Shown: piece by piece, positions 36,327 to 45,591 of the stretch
Numbering within the stretch: the first letter of the stretch is position 1
Layout of the letters: each line of letters starts with the position of its first letter
Assembly (NCBI RefSeq): GCF_005405105.1
Contig: NZ_BJDK01000010.1
Location: 37,706-101,705 of the forward strand
Direction: 5' to 3'
Length of the DNA stretch: 64,000 nucleotides
Origin: Lactiplantibacillus dongliensis
GTDB taxonomy: Bacteria; Bacillota; Bacilli; Lactobacillales; Lactobacillaceae
Notes under the pieces: generated by a model
What the model was told of the DNA's origin: nothing
What the model saw: only the letters and a program-made list of their open reading frames with translations
Database searches by the model: none
Program-made: the position numbers and the translations under genes

Positions 36327-36879
36327 TAACACCATCCTCTGCTACTAATAACTCATCTAATAAAATATCATACGCATCGACTGGCCATTCGGCGTGATCA
36401 AACGCCATCTCGCGGTAAGCCAAAGTTAGTTTAGTACCCGGATAATCTGCCAAATAGCGATCGTAGTAACCGCCGCCAAAACCGATGCGAGCATGTTCCG
36501 TTCGACTATAGCCCAAGCCTGGCACTAAGATAACATCAATGTCAGCCTTAGCTACCGGGTCACCCGCAGTCGGCTCTAAAATGCCAAACTTAGTCCGCGC
36601 CAACTGACTGGTCGACGTATACGGGATAAAGGCCATCTGCCGATGTGGTAAGGTCTTCGGAATGACAACCTGCTTACCTGCTTGCCAAGCTGCTTCAATC
36701 AATGGCTGCGTCGCAACTTCAATAGCACTACTAATGGTGATGGCCACCGTCTGAGCCTGTTGCCAAGCGTCAGTTGCAAACAACTGCTGTTGCAAAGACG
36801 CATTCTGCTGGTCACGGTCAGCTTCAGTGAGCTGGCTTAATCGTTGAATCTGCTGTTGTCGAAAGGCTTTTTTCTCCAT
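36313..36879 (-). CDS. 5-formyltetrahydrofolate cyclo-ligase
   Basis: A 188-aa enzyme converting 5-formyl-THF to 5,10-methenyl-THF with ATP. The motif region VPGLGYSRTEHARIGFGGGY followed by YDRYL is diagnostic, and the N-terminal basic helix is usual. It is the YqgN homologue and overlaps the rhomboid gene. Confidence 0.94.
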   Translation of the reverse strand: MEKKAFRQQQIQRLSQLTEADRDQQNASLQQQLFATDAWQQAQTVAITISSAIEVATQPLIEAAWQAGKQVVIPKTLPHRQMAFIPYTSTSQLARTKFGILEPTAGDPVAKADIDVILVPGLGYSRTEHARIGFGGGYYDRYLADYPGTKLTLAYREMAFDHAEWPVDAYDILLDELLVAEDGVNDRD

Positions 36880-37002
36880 TTGTCGGGCCCCCAGTTTATT
36901 TTAGGTTAAAACTAAAAAAACTCATTCATCAACAGGCGTGATTGGAAGACCAACCCGCATTTGCCAACAAATGAGCGTCACATTGCCAACTGACAATGTC
37001 GC

Positions 37003-37031
37003 AGAAAAAACAACAGGTTACCCTGCTGTTA
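37003..37031 (-). terminator. terminator overlapping the rpmG stop
   Basis: AACAGCAGG and CCTGTTGTT form a stem with a GTAA loop, followed by T on the minus strand. Confidence 0.7.
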
Positions 37032-37178
37032 TTTCGTTTCACGATGTAATGTTACTTTATGATCCCGTGGACAATACTTCTTAAATTCAACCCGATCCGG
37101 ATTGTTCCGACGGTTCTTTGAAGATAAGTAGTTACGTTCATGGCATTCTGTACATTCAAGTGTAATGTGTACCCGCAT
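37029..37178 (-). CDS. rpmG: 50S ribosomal protein L33, zinc-site-deficient form
   Basis: A 49-aa L33: [20 protein letters not shown] with the C-terminal [19 protein letters not shown]. The first CxxC is kept, but the second pair is reduced to one Cys (CPRDH), so this is a zinc-independent-type paralogue. Located between pbp and the cyclo-ligase, as in Bacillus. Confidence 0.93.
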   Translation of the reverse strand: MRVHITLECTECHERNYLSSKNRRNNPDRVEFKKYCPRDHKVTLHRETK

Positions 37179-37253
37179 GTTGTTGACCCTCCAAACTCAT
37201 TCGCATAATACAGGGCCGGAACCCTTAACTTGAATTACTATACCATTAATGGT

Positions 37254-37289
37254 TAAAAAATGCCAGTATCAATTAAGATACTGACATTA
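37254..37289 (-). terminator. terminator after the PBP gene
   Basis: AATGTCAGTATC and GATACTGGCATT form a stem (one wobble), followed by six T on the minus strand. Confidence 0.85.
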
Positions 37290-37304
37290 AAAGCAGTGAT
37301 TTTT

Positions 37305-39338
37305 TTATTTAGAATAATACTTCCAGAACTCTTTGTAGATTAACTTAGCCGTCGTGGTGTTAGCAACCCCACCACTAGAAATCCCGGGGAAGACAATCGC
37401 CATAGCAACTTTTGGATTATTGTATGGTGCATAAGTTGCCAGACTCAAGGTTTCCGTTGAAGTCGACCCATGGAACGTTTCGGCCGTCCCAGACTTGGCG
37501 GCCACTTGTGGTGACAAGCTAGCTAAATCAGACCCCGTCTTATAAGCACTCGTCCCATGAACCACCAAGTAGTACCCTTTCTGGACGACATCAAAGTACG
37601 ATGATGGCACATCAACAGTATTCAAGACGCGCGGCGTCACGTTAGTTTGCACTTTACCTTGTGAACCATCCGCGTTAGTCCCAGTAATCGATGACACAAT
37701 GTGTGGCGCAATCCGGCGGCCGCCGTTAGCCATCGTGGCAATATATTGGGCAACTTGGATCGTGGTATACGCATCGTAGTTCCCGAAGGACAAGTCTAAC
37801 GCTTTACCAATGCTTTTACGACTTGAGTCCCCTTGGAACCCGGTTGCTTCACCTGGTAGATCGATCCCAGTCTTTACACCCAAGCCAAATTCGTTGAAGT
37901 AGCCACGTAATTTAGAGAAGACTGACGTTGACATCGTCAAGCCCCGACCAGAAGCATAATTAAAGTTACCTTCCTTCATCGCCAACTGCATCATGTACGA
38001 GTTAGAAGAAACTTCCATTGCTTCTGAAGCAGTCAATGGAATGCTGGCACTCCCAGACTTGTTGAACCAAGAACTCTTGGTTGCCGTCCCAGCCAACTTA
38101 ATTGGGGTATCCGTCATCGTACTGCTAGTTGGCGTGATGACACCCGACTGTAACGCACCCATAACCGTGGCACCCTTAACAACCGACCCCATAACGAAGG
38201 TTTGGTTAATGGTTCCTAAAGCATTTTCAGTGACTTTACCTGTCGACAGATCACGACTCGCCCCAGCTAAGGCATAGATTGCCCCAGTTTGCGGGTTCAA
38301 GACAACAGCATAAGCTCCTGGTAGATAAGGATTACCGCTCCCAACAGATTTCGTTTGCGACATCATGATACTTTGAACGGCTTTTTGGAACTTCGAGTTG
38401 ATGGTCAGGCTCAGGTTATCACCCTTTTGACCACCATATTTCTTAATTTCTTTTTGAATCACGCCATCTTGGGTCTTCACCTCAGTCTGAGATTTCGTCC
38501 CCTTTAAGACGTTTTCGTATTGCTTTTCCAATTGACTTTGACCCACGGAATCATCCCGAGAATAGCCTTCTGCCAACAAAGTCTTCACATCATCACTTGG
38601 CAGCCCTTGCTTTTCAGTCGTAACCGCCCCAAGCACACTACTCAAGCTCGTTCCGTTCGGATAACTCCGTGTCCAACTTGTCCCAACTTTGACCCCGGGC
38701 ATTTCGGATTGATGTTCCCCAATCTCAGCCAACTCGGTATTTGAAACCCCGGTCGACTTCAGATTGACGGTTGACAAGGAATAGGCGCCACTCATCTTCG
38801 CATAAATAGCCGCCGCATTCTTTTCACTGGACGTCATCGATTTAATGAGATTTTGCTCCGTATATTTCACTTCGCGGTCATACAAGACATCGGAATCAGT
38901 CGAATTTTTAACATGCTTCGCCACCGCCTTGAGGTTGGTTTTGTTAGCTAAGTAATAATCCGCCCGATTACGATCCGTCAAACTCGACGTTGAAATTGTG
39001 AGGTATTGACCCAGCTTAGTGGCAATCGTATACATCTTATCAGCCGCCACATTCAGGCCCTTGGTATATTGAATCGCTTGATGCGACTTATTCCCAACTA
39101 AGACCCGGCCGGTTGAATCATAGACTGACCCCCGTTGCACGCTCGCCGTGGCCGTCGTGTTGTTAGCGGAGTTAACTTCGGTTGCAAACTTCTGACCATA
39201 ATCAACTTGTAAATAGGCTAACTGACCGATCAAGGCTGCAAACAACAGAAAGACGATGAAAAATAAAAAATTCAATCGAAAAGGAATATGTGACTTATTA
39301 GGGTCACGGTTTGCAGAAATCTTTTTAAACAGTTTCAA
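37305..39338 (-). CDS. class B penicillin-binding protein (elongation-type PBP2)
   Basis: A 677-aa monofunctional transpeptidase. One N-terminal membrane helix (about 24-46) is followed by a pedestal/dimerisation domain (from VQRGSVYDSTGRVL) and the transpeptidase domain. The active-site SxxK is in MGSVVKGAT, SxN in EVSSNSYMMQ and KSG in AAKSGTAETF. No PASTA repeats, which fits PBP2/PbpA of the lateral-wall machinery rather than the division enzyme. Own terminator; rpmG is downstream. Confidence 0.94.
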   Translation of the reverse strand: MKLFKKISANRDPNKSHIPFRLNFLFFIVFLLFAALIGQLAYLQVDYGQKFATEVNSANNTTATASVQRGSVYDSTGRVLVGNKSHQAIQYTKGLNVAADKMYTIATKLGQYLTISTSSLTDRNRADYYLANKTNLKAVAKHVKNSTDSDVLYDREVKYTEQNLIKSMTSSEKNAAAIYAKMSGAYSLSTVNLKSTGVSNTELAEIGEHQSEMPGVKVGTSWTRSYPNGTSLSSVLGAVTTEKQGLPSDDVKTLLAEGYSRDDSVGQSQLEKQYENVLKGTKSQTEVKTQDGVIQKEIKKYGGQKGDNLSLTINSKFQKAVQSIMMSQTKSVGSGNPYLPGAYAVVLNPQTGAIYALAGASRDLSTGKVTENALGTINQTFVMGSVVKGATVMGALQSGVITPTSSTMTDTPIKLAGTATKSSWFNKSGSASIPLTASEAMEVSSNSYMMQLAMKEGNFNYASGRGLTMSTSVFSKLRGYFNEFGLGVKTGIDLPGEATGFQGDSSRKSIGKALDLSFGNYDAYTTIQVAQYIATMANGGRRIAPHIVSSITGTNADGSQGKVQTNVTPRVLNTVDVPSSYFDVVQKGYYLVVHGTSAYKTGSDLASLSPQVAAKSGTAETFHGSTSTETLSLATYAPYNNPKVAMAIVFPGISSGGVANTTTAKLIYKEFWKYYSK

Positions 39339-39537
39339 TTCTCAAGCTCCCGTTCTTAAACTTTAGTAAACATTTAACAAAATTTCGTCAGATGCCCCTA
39401 GCAATCCTAGATAATTGCGCTACTTATGCTATTCTATACGATAGGCATAAAAATTTCAGCCGTTATTCTAGATTTTAATGTTTTTTTGATTTTTCTAAAT
39501 AATTGGCTGAATATTTTAAAAAGATTGAGGTGGCATT

Positions 39538-42186
39538 TTGAAAATCCGTCGTATTTTTGACAAGCGTACTTGGCCGCTTTGGCTAAGTTTTTGGCTGCCA
39601 TTAATATTAATGACCGGCTATTTTATTTATCGACACATGGCGCCCTTTGGTTCCAGCAGTCTGCTGACCGTCGATATGGGGCAACAATACGTTGATCTCT
39701 TCTCCTACTTCCGACACACCCTCTTGCACGACCCGAGTGCGTTCTTCTATTCATTCTCGAAGACCATCGGGGGCGACATGATGGGCGTCTGGGCCTACTA
39801 CTTAATGAGTCCCTTTAATTTAATCTTACTGGCCTTCCCAGGTCAATCGATTACCGTTGGGATCTTCATAATGACCATATTAAAATATGGCTGCGCCGGT
39901 CTCGCATTCGCCTGGCTATTAACTAAGACCCGTACCCAACGCGGCTGGCTCGTGCCAATTTTCAGTACCGCGTATGCCATGATGGGCTGGATGGTTGCTA
40001 ACCAGTTGAACTTAATCTGGCTAGACACTACTGCTATTTTACCACTAGTTATTCTCGGACTTGAACGTTTATTTAAGACCGGCAAGATTCGTTGGTTTGC
40101 CGGCTGGTTAACGGTCATGCTGATTGACAACTATTATATGGGTTACATGGTCATCCTCTTTAGTTGTCTCTACTGGCTTTACGCGGCCACCAAATATTGG
40201 CAAAACTTTAAAACGATGTTGATCCAAGCCGCTAAATTTGCTTGGGGTGGGCTGCTTTCAGTACTTTTATCAGCTTGGCTACTATTACCAACACTCTATG
40301 CGTTGCTACAAAGTAAAGCCCAGTATAACGTGACTAAAATCAGCTGGAAATTTGAATACAAGCCATGGAAGATGCTTGCCAAGTACGTGATTGGCAGCTT
40401 CAACTTTGACCAGATGCCTGCTGGACAACCCAATGTTTACATTGCTTGGTTAGCCATCATTGGCTTTATCGTCTTCTTCTTAAGTCGCCAATTCAAATGG
40501 TCCTTAAAAGTCAGTGTCGGTCTCATCACGGCCTTCTTACTCTTGTCATTTTGTTACGGCCCGCTGGACTTATTCTGGCACGCCGATCAATTTCCAGTCT
40601 GGTATCCGTACCGCTTCTCCTTTGTCTTTAGCTTCTGGGTCGTCTGGATTGCAGCACAGACATTGACTGAGAAACTAACCATCAAGTTGTGGCAGGCGGT
40701 TATCGCGTTAGGCTTAATTGCTGCCGGTCTGATCACCGTCGCCTTAAACTTAAAACACGTGAGCTATGTCGATGCCGCTAATCTCATGATTACAGTTGGC
40801 TTAGCCGCCATTTCATTGGTCTTACTTGTGTTGCCCAAAGAACGCCGACTGTGGCTGTATCAAGTCGTCGCCTTATTACTAGTTGCGACTGACATGACAA
40901 TCAATGCAGTGGCGTCGCTAAATAATATTTCTTACGTGTCACAAGCTGAATTCGGCCAGTATACACAAGCCTTGGACACGACTGTCAGTGGCATTCAAAA
41001 ACAAGACCACAACTTCTATCGGATTGGTAAGACGTTCACCCGGACTAAGGATGATCCCTTGCAAGCCGCTTATAACGGCGCTGATCATTTTAGTTCGACC
41101 TTTGAAAGCATCATCCCGAATTTCTTCGGCTCGATTGGCCAACCGGATGGTGATGGGGTCGTCACTTATTCTAACGGGACGTTAATAACCGATTCACTAC
41201 TGGATATGCAATACTTTATGGATAAGACGGTACCGAGTGCCCAAGCGGACAATAACAACTACAATAGTTATATTCCCGTTACGAGTACCAAGCCCGACCT
41301 GCAGCATTACAGCAAGCAAATTACCTTGAGTAATAGTCAGGCCACCGTCTACAAGAATCCTTACGCACTAGGCTTAGGCTTTGGTGCCAACGATAAGATT
41401 CTCAAGCTTAAAGTATCCAAAACGACCGGTGATCCCGTGGCGCGTCAAGAGCTGCTCTATCAAACGTTAGCCAATCGATCAACCTCCGCGCTGATTTCAG
41501 CGGAGAATTTTGATCAGGTCGTCTTCCAAAACGTGAAGAAAGTCGTCACGTTAACTGGTTCAGTCGTTAATAAGCAAAACTTGGCGAAGACCGGCTCAAT
41601 TTACTTTAAATTCACGCCGCAGACGAATGATTCTTACTACATTACACTGGGACAGAATCTCACACCGTCGAACGCCAGCTTTTATCTGAACGGCAAAGAA
41701 CTCAAACAATACCCAACTTATCGCCATACGATTGCGGTCAATGTGGCCACTAATAGTAAAGGTAAGACGGTTACCTTTGGGATTCAAATGAAGAAAACGT
41801 CCTTGTGGTTGCAAAACTTCACGCTTTACAAACTTGACAATCAACAATTTGCCAAGTCTGCACGCAAGCTACAACAGTCACCATGGACGATCACTAAGCA
41901 TTCCAGCAGCAAGTTGACTGGGACAATCAATATTAAGCAAAAACACCAAGTCTTAATGACGACGATCCCCTACTCTGCTGGCTGGCATGCCAAAGTTGAT
42001 GGCAAGCCCGTCGCCACCAAGAAAGTTATTCATACCTTTGTCGCCGTGCCGTTAAGTCAAGGTAAACACAAGGTCACCTTAACGTATCGGCCACCATTAC
42101 TGGTTCCTGGCTTAATCGCCAGCGGCATCGGGATAGTTGGGACCCTTGCTTGGTTTGGTGTTAAACGCCGTCGCAAAACTGATTAA
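39538..42186 (+). CDS. YfhO-family polytopic membrane protein
   Basis: An 882-aa protein with about 12 helices plus a large extracytoplasmic C-terminal domain and a final helix before KRRRKTD. GT-C-like features near the N-terminus (LTVDMGQQYVDLFSYFRHTL) and the YSAGWHAKVDGKPV motif near the end mark YfhO. The family transfers sugars onto cell-wall polymers such as lipoteichoic acid. TTG start with GAGGTGG upstream. Monocistronic on the plus strand. Confidence 0.9.
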   Translation: MKIRRIFDKRTWPLWLSFWLPLILMTGYFIYRHMAPFGSSSLLTVDMGQQYVDLFSYFRHTLLHDPSAFFYSFSKTIGGDMMGVWAYYLMSPFNLILLAFPGQSITVGIFIMTILKYGCAGLAFAWLLTKTRTQRGWLVPIFSTAYAMMGWMVANQLNLIWLDTTAILPLVILGLERLFKTGKIRWFAGWLTVMLIDNYYMGYMVILFSCLYWLYAATKYWQNFKTMLIQAAKFAWGGLLSVLLSAWLLLPTLYALLQSKAQYNVTKISWKFEYKPWKMLAKYVIGSFNFDQMPAGQPNVYIAWLAIIGFIVFFLSRQFKWSLKVSVGLITAFLLLSFCYGPLDLFWHADQFPVWYPYRFSFVFSFWVVWIAAQTLTEKLTIKLWQAVIALGLIAAGLITVALNLKHVSYVDAANLMITVGLAAISLVLLVLPKERRLWLYQVVALLLVATDMTINAVASLNNISYVSQAEFGQYTQALDTTVSGIQKQDHNFYRIGKTFTRTKDDPLQAAYNGADHFSSTFESIIPNFFGSIGQPDGDGVVTYSNGTLITDSLLDMQYFMDKTVPSAQADNNNYNSYIPVTSTKPDLQHYSKQITLSNSQATVYKNPYALGLGFGANDKILKLKVSKTTGDPVARQELLYQTLANRSTSALISAENFDQVVFQNVKKVVTLTGSVVNKQNLAKTGSIYFKFTPQTNDSYYITLGQNLTPSNASFYLNGKELKQYPTYRHTIAVNVATNSKGKTVTFGIQMKKTSLWLQNFTLYKLDNQQFAKSARKLQQSPWTITKHSSSKLTGTINIKQKHQVLMTTIPYSAGWHAKVDGKPVATKKVIHTFVAVPLSQGKHKVTLTYRPPLLVPGLIASGIGIVGTLAWFGVKRRRKTD

Positions 42187-42193
42187 TCGCTAG

Positions 42194-42241
42194 TAAAAAA
42201 ATGTGTTACAAAATCGATAATGATTTTGTAACACATTTTTT
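42194..42241. terminator. long bidirectional terminator after yfhO
   Basis: A perfect 20-bp palindromic stem (AAAAAATGTGTTACAAAATC and its complement) with a six-base loop. Confidence 0.92.
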
Positions 42242-42256
42242 GTATGTCATGCTAAA

Positions 42257-42413
42257 TTTGCCACTCTGGTTGGCCCAGAATTGGCTGGAACGTGGTGGCC
42301 GCGTTTGCGAGCCACAGTTCGGTCTCACAAGCCGGGCTTTGACTAAGCCGAGAAGATCACTCGTCTAAGTCAAACGACACCACTGAGCCAATTCTGGACC
42401 GCCCGACGTTAAG
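42257..42413 (+). repeat. dispersed three-way-junction element, copy C
   Basis: Perfect 12-bp outer stem (42275-42286 with 42386-42397). Hairpin 1 is TTGCGAGCC with GGTCTCACAA, and hairpin 2 is TTTGACTAAGCCGAG with CTCGTCTAAGTCAAA. The 5' end is TTTGCCACTCTGGTTGG and the 3' end CGACGTTAAG. Confidence 0.85.
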
Positions 42414-42529
42414 TACGCCTGTATTAACGACCGTTCACTTTAATCAGTAAAACTAACTAAAGTGTTCAGTCACACTGTTGACCTTAGTACAAAAGTTTCA
42501 AAAGCCAGACCAAAATCAGTTTTGGTCGT

Positions 42530-42600
42530 AGTGACCAGCAGGTTCGCCGTGTCGAGGACCTAGGCTGCAGGTCCGCCCCATCGCGAATCTGCTGATCGAC
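42530..42600 (-). repeat. abbreviated element copy H (probable partner of C)
   Basis: CAGCAGGTTCGC (42536-42547) pairs with GCGAATCTGCTG (42582-42593). Inside is one hairpin, GGACCT/AGGTCC, and the minus strand reads TCGACACGGC as in copy F. It looks like a one-hairpin derivative of the family, inverted to copy C. Another hairpin (42506-42528, CCAAAAC/GTTTTGG) lies beside it. Confidence 0.5.
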
Positions 42601-42613
42601 GGAGACGGTCAAT

Positions 42614-42919
42614 TTACCCTTCATGATTTGCAAGATACTCGTATTTAGGGCCGTCATTATCCGCATCATAATCAACCGTCAAATCATAGCCTTTAAAGAA
42701 CCACTCATCCCGATCATTGACGTAATACGTCACGCCATCTTTAGCCGTCGTCGTAATCGGTTTGTGCGGGTCATCATCACGCATGACCCCAATTGAAAAG
42801 CCACTATGGACCGCGGTCTTCCCATAAGTTTTGCCATAAAAACGGACCCCATTGCCCGTTGTCACCCCCATATCATCATGAAACCATTTGCTAGCTGCAT
42901 CCGTAATTGTTATTTGCAT
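42614..42919 (-). CDS. HesB/IscA-like protein without the usual cysteines
   Basis: A 101-aa protein of the HesB-like/YneR type. The fold pattern is visible (MQITITDAASKWFHDDMGV, GNGVRFYGKTYG, GFSIGVM, WFFKGYDLTVDYD). The sequence contains no cysteine, so it cannot bind Fe-S clusters like IscA. Function unknown. A cre-like site lies just upstream of the start. Confidence 0.85.
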   Translation of the reverse strand: MQITITDAASKWFHDDMGVTTGNGVRFYGKTYGKTAVHSGFSIGVMRDDDPHKPITTTAKDGVTYYVNDRDEWFFKGYDLTVDYDADNDGPKYEYLANHEG

Positions 42920-42935
42920 GTTGTCACCCCATCAG

Positions 42936-42949
42936 TGTAATCGTTTACA
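42936..42949 (-). promoter_or_regulatory. cre-like (CcpA) site upstream of the HesB-like gene
   Basis: TGTAATCGTTTACA fits TGNAANCGNWNNCA exactly and is nearly palindromic. It is 17-30 bp upstream of the start codon, suitable for carbon catabolite repression. Only one site; binding is inferred. Confidence 0.5.
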
Positions 42950-43007
42950 GGTATTGTCCACTATTCAAGGCTAAAAAGCAACTTTGCCGATTATTGAACA
43001 AAGCCAG

Positions 43008-43036
43008 TGACCACTTATGCCCCGTTAATGACCACT
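43008..43036 (+). promoter_or_regulatory. direct repeats, probable LytTR binding site
   Basis: TGACCACTTATGC (from 43008) and TGACCACTCAGGC (from 43029) are 21 bp apart, two helical turns, as in LytTR-regulated promoters. They lie 13 bp upstream of a TTTACA -35 (43050-43055) whose -10 is near 43073-43081. Autoregulation by the gene at 43103 is likely. Confidence 0.6.
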
Positions 43037-43102
43037 CAGGCTAAAAGTATTTACAGGTCCTTTAAATTATGGTGTACTAATAACACCAAGGAGGTGGGAC
43101 GC

Positions 43103-43552
43103 TTGCAACTGCACATTCAGGTCGACCCGCGGCTAACGGAACCGACACTAACGTTGCACGTTCCTACTGCCGAAGCGGCGACTGCTGAACTGATTGACGC
43201 CCTAAAAAAAGTTGATCAGTCCCCAGCTACGTTAACCGTTTCACAGCGTGGGCAGACCACACAATTACCAGTCACAACTATTTTATTTTTCGAAGCTGAC
43301 GGACACGTCGTTCGCGTACACACCACCACGGCCGTTTACACCACGACCACCCGGCTGTATCAATTAGAAGCGCAACTACCATCAACATTTTTACGCGTCT
43401 CTAAATCAGCAATTGTTAATACCGCCGCAATCTATGCACTGACCAAATCACTGACTGGTAATCTGATTGGGTTTCAAGATTCACCGAAACAGCTTTACGC
43501 GTCACGACGCTATTACAAACAACTAAAACAAACTTTAGAGAAAAAGAGGTAA
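43103..43552 (+). CDS. LytTR-domain DNA-binding protein
   Basis: A 149-aa one-domain regulator. The N-terminal 50 residues are variable, and the C-terminal LytTR domain includes ILFFEADGHVVRVHTTTAVY and FLRVSKSAIVNTAAI. There is no receiver domain. I choose TTG 43103 because GGAGGTGGG precedes it; a longer frame from 43007 covers the promoter. It overlaps the start region of a LiaF-like membrane protein, a common pairing where the membrane protein controls the regulator. Confidence 0.9.
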   Translation: MQLHIQVDPRLTEPTLTLHVPTAEAATAELIDALKKVDQSPATLTVSQRGQTTQLPVTTILFFEADGHVVRVHTTTAVYTTTTRLYQLEAQLPSTFLRVSKSAIVNTAAIYALTKSLTGNLIGFQDSPKQLYASRRYYKQLKQTLEKKR

Positions 43553-43557
43553 TGCTT

Positions 43558-44277
43558 ATGCAACCACGTTGGTTTTGGGGTGGCTTTTTAATCATTGGTG
43601 CGGGACTCCTAATTACGAATCAATTAGGCTTACTGGCCATTAGTGTCAACCTATTCACCCTATTTTTAACTTTAGTCTTAGCGGGATTTTTAATTAAAGG
43701 GTTACGCTACTTAGACTTTTTCAGTATCATCATGTCATTAGTCTTTTTAGCCGTCATTTACGCGCGGCCACTTGGGATTACCGCTTTAACCCCGTGGACG
43801 ATGATTGTCGCGGGACTACTATTAAGCTTCGGTTTAACCTTAATTTTTCCTCGGCGCTGGCAACATTGGGCGCGTGGTCACAGTTATTACCATCATCACC
43901 ACCGTCAATTTCACGACGATCATACTGATCAGGCAACGATTAACGATGATATCGCGGCCATCAACGTCAGTATGACGAGTTCGATTCGTTACTTACACAG
44001 TGCCAACTTAAGTGCCGCTAACATCACGGTCGCTATGGGGGGCGTCAAAGTTTACTTTGATGACGTGCAATTGCAGGATAATCAGGCGACCATCAAGCTT
44101 GATGTCTCGCTCGGTAGCGCTGAACTCTATATCCCGCAGAATTGGCAAGTTAAGAGTGATCTCGATGTCAGCCTAGCCAACTTTGATGATGGTAAACCCG
44201 ACGTAGGTACGGCGGGACCAGTCCTTTATCTGACTGGTGGCGTCTCATTAGGAAGTATCACCATCATCTACATTTAA
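43558..44277 (+). CDS. LiaF-like membrane protein with histidine-rich linker
   Basis: A 239-aa protein with four N-terminal membrane helices, a His-rich linker (HSYYHHHHRQFHDDHTD) and a C-terminal LiaF-type domain of repeated beta strands (ANITVAMGGVKVYFDDVQLQ, DVSLGSAELYIPQNWQV). LiaF proteins restrain cell-envelope stress signalling. Coupled to the LytTR gene. ATG 43558 has better spacing to GAGG than 43552. The linker could bind metal. Confidence 0.85.
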   Translation: MQPRWFWGGFLIIGAGLLITNQLGLLAISVNLFTLFLTLVLAGFLIKGLRYLDFFSIIMSLVFLAVIYARPLGITALTPWTMIVAGLLLSFGLTLIFPRRWQHWARGHSYYHHHHRQFHDDHTDQATINDDIAAINVSMTSSIRYLHSANLSAANITVAMGGVKVYFDDVQLQDNQATIKLDVSLGSAELYIPQNWQVKSDLDVSLANFDDGKPDVGTAGPVLYLTGGVSLGSITIIYI

Positions 44278-44281
44278 CCGC

Positions 44282-44330
44282 AAAAAAGCGCGACCCAGTT
44301 AGCTATCAAGCTAATTGAGGCGCGCTTTTA
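44282..44330. terminator. bidirectional terminator between LiaF-like gene and greA
   Basis: AAAAGCGCG pairs with CGCGCTTTT, with an inner TTAGCT/AGCTAA stem, between convergent genes. Confidence 0.85.
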
Positions 44331-44351
44331 AGTTCAAGTTGTCAGCAAAAC

Positions 44352-44843
44352 TTAAGCATTTTCAACTTTTAAGATTTTAACTTTCATGGAGCCAGCTGGA
44401 ATATTGATGTTGATTTCTTCATCAATATGATGGCCAATCAAGCCCTTGGCAATTGGTGAATCATTTGAGATCTTACCTTCCATCGGATCAGCTTCAGCCG
44501 CACCAACAATGGTGTAGGTTTCAGGATCTTCATCGGGTAATTCTTTAAAAGTCACGACTTTACCAACTGAAACTTCGGTTGCATCGATCTGATCGCTATC
44601 GATAATTTCAGCGTATTGTAACATGTGTTCAACCGTTTTAATCCGGTTTTCAAGCAAACTTTGTTCATTCTTTGCTGATTCATATTCTGAGTTTTCGGAT
44701 AAATCGCCATAACTCCGGGCAATCTTAATCCGATTAATAATTTCTGGGCGTTGGTTAATCTTAAGGTCTTCAAGTTCGTGTTCGAGCTTGACTTTCCCCT
44801 CCGCCGTCATTGGGTATGTTTTATCTTCAGCCACTTGTTCCAC
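44352..44843 (-). CDS. greA: transcription elongation factor GreA
   Basis: A 163-aa factor that rescues backtracked RNA polymerase. The N-terminal coiled coil carries [20 protein letters not shown], with the acidic tip residues, and the C-terminal FKBP-like domain ends [17 protein letters not shown]. It follows mltG and udk, as in many Firmicutes. Confidence 0.96.
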   Translation of the reverse strand: MEQVAEDKTYPMTAEGKVKLEHELEDLKINQRPEIINRIKIARSYGDLSENSEYESAKNEQSLLENRIKTVEHMLQYAEIIDSDQIDATEVSVGKVVTFKELPDEDPETYTIVGAAEADPMEGKISNDSPIAKGLIGHHIDEEININIPAGSMKVKILKVENA

Positions 44844-44941
44844 TCCTCTATTTCATTAAATCGTTAACATTGACCAGCCTACCATGCCGGATTTTAATTG
44901 TAAACTCTAAAAGCAAAAATTTGCCCGCCACAGTCACTGGT

Positions 44942-45571
44942 TTATAGAATTGAACGTACTTTCGTCGTTAACAAATCAATGGCCACCTCGTTTTCGCCAC
45001 CCTCAGGAACAATGATATCGGCATAACGTTTCGTAGGTTCAACGAACTGGTGATACATCGGTTTAACGGTCGCTAAATATTGTTCAATCACCCAATCAAG
45101 GGTCCGCCCACGTTCCTTAATATCCCGCTGAATCCGGCGAATAATCCGAATATCGTCATCGGTATCAACGAACACTTTAATATCCATTAAATCACGTAGC
45201 CGTTGGTCATCTAAGATCAAGACCCCTTCGACAATGATCACGTCGCGTGGTTCTTGATGGATGGTTTCACTGCTACGAGTAGACTGTTCGTAATCGTAGA
45301 CCGGCTTTTCAATGGGTTCGTAGCGTAATAACGTCTTGATTTGATCGATCATCAAGTCGGTATCAAACGCCAACGGATGGTCATAGTTGACGGCGCGGCG
45401 TTCAGCCATCGTCATGTCACTTTGATCATTGTAATAAGAATCTTGTTGCAAGATTAGTAGCGATTGACCTGATAATTGGTTATAGATGGCCTTGCTGACA
45501 GTCGTTTTCCCACTACCAGAGCCCCCGGTCACACCAATAACGATGGGCCGGCGATGTTTAGTTTCACTCAT
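44942..45571 (-). CDS. udk: uridine kinase
   Basis: A 209-aa enzyme phosphorylating uridine and cytidine. P-loop [14 protein letters not shown], the catalytic DSYYNDQ and NYDHPLAFD, and YDYEQSTRS are present. It lies between mltG (20 bp upstream) and greA. Confidence 0.95.
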   Translation of the reverse strand: MSETKHRRPIVIGVTGGSGSGKTTVSKAIYNQLSGQSLLILQQDSYYNDQSDMTMAERRAVNYDHPLAFDTDLMIDQIKTLLRYEPIEKPVYDYEQSTRSSETIHQEPRDVIIVEGVLILDDQRLRDLMDIKVFVDTDDDIRIIRRIQRDIKERGRTLDWVIEQYLATVKPMYHQFVEPTKRYADIIVPEGGENEVAIDLLTTKVRSIL

Positions 45572-45591
45572 TTGATTAATTAGCCTCGATT

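Noticed and set aside
42484..42675. 63-aa minus-strand frame
   Set aside because: Overlaps the HesB-like gene in another frame and the hairpin region; no ribosome-binding site.
43007..43102. Longer N-terminus for the LytTR protein
   Set aside because: Would cover the promoter and direct repeats; the TTG at 43103 has a strong Shine-Dalgarno.
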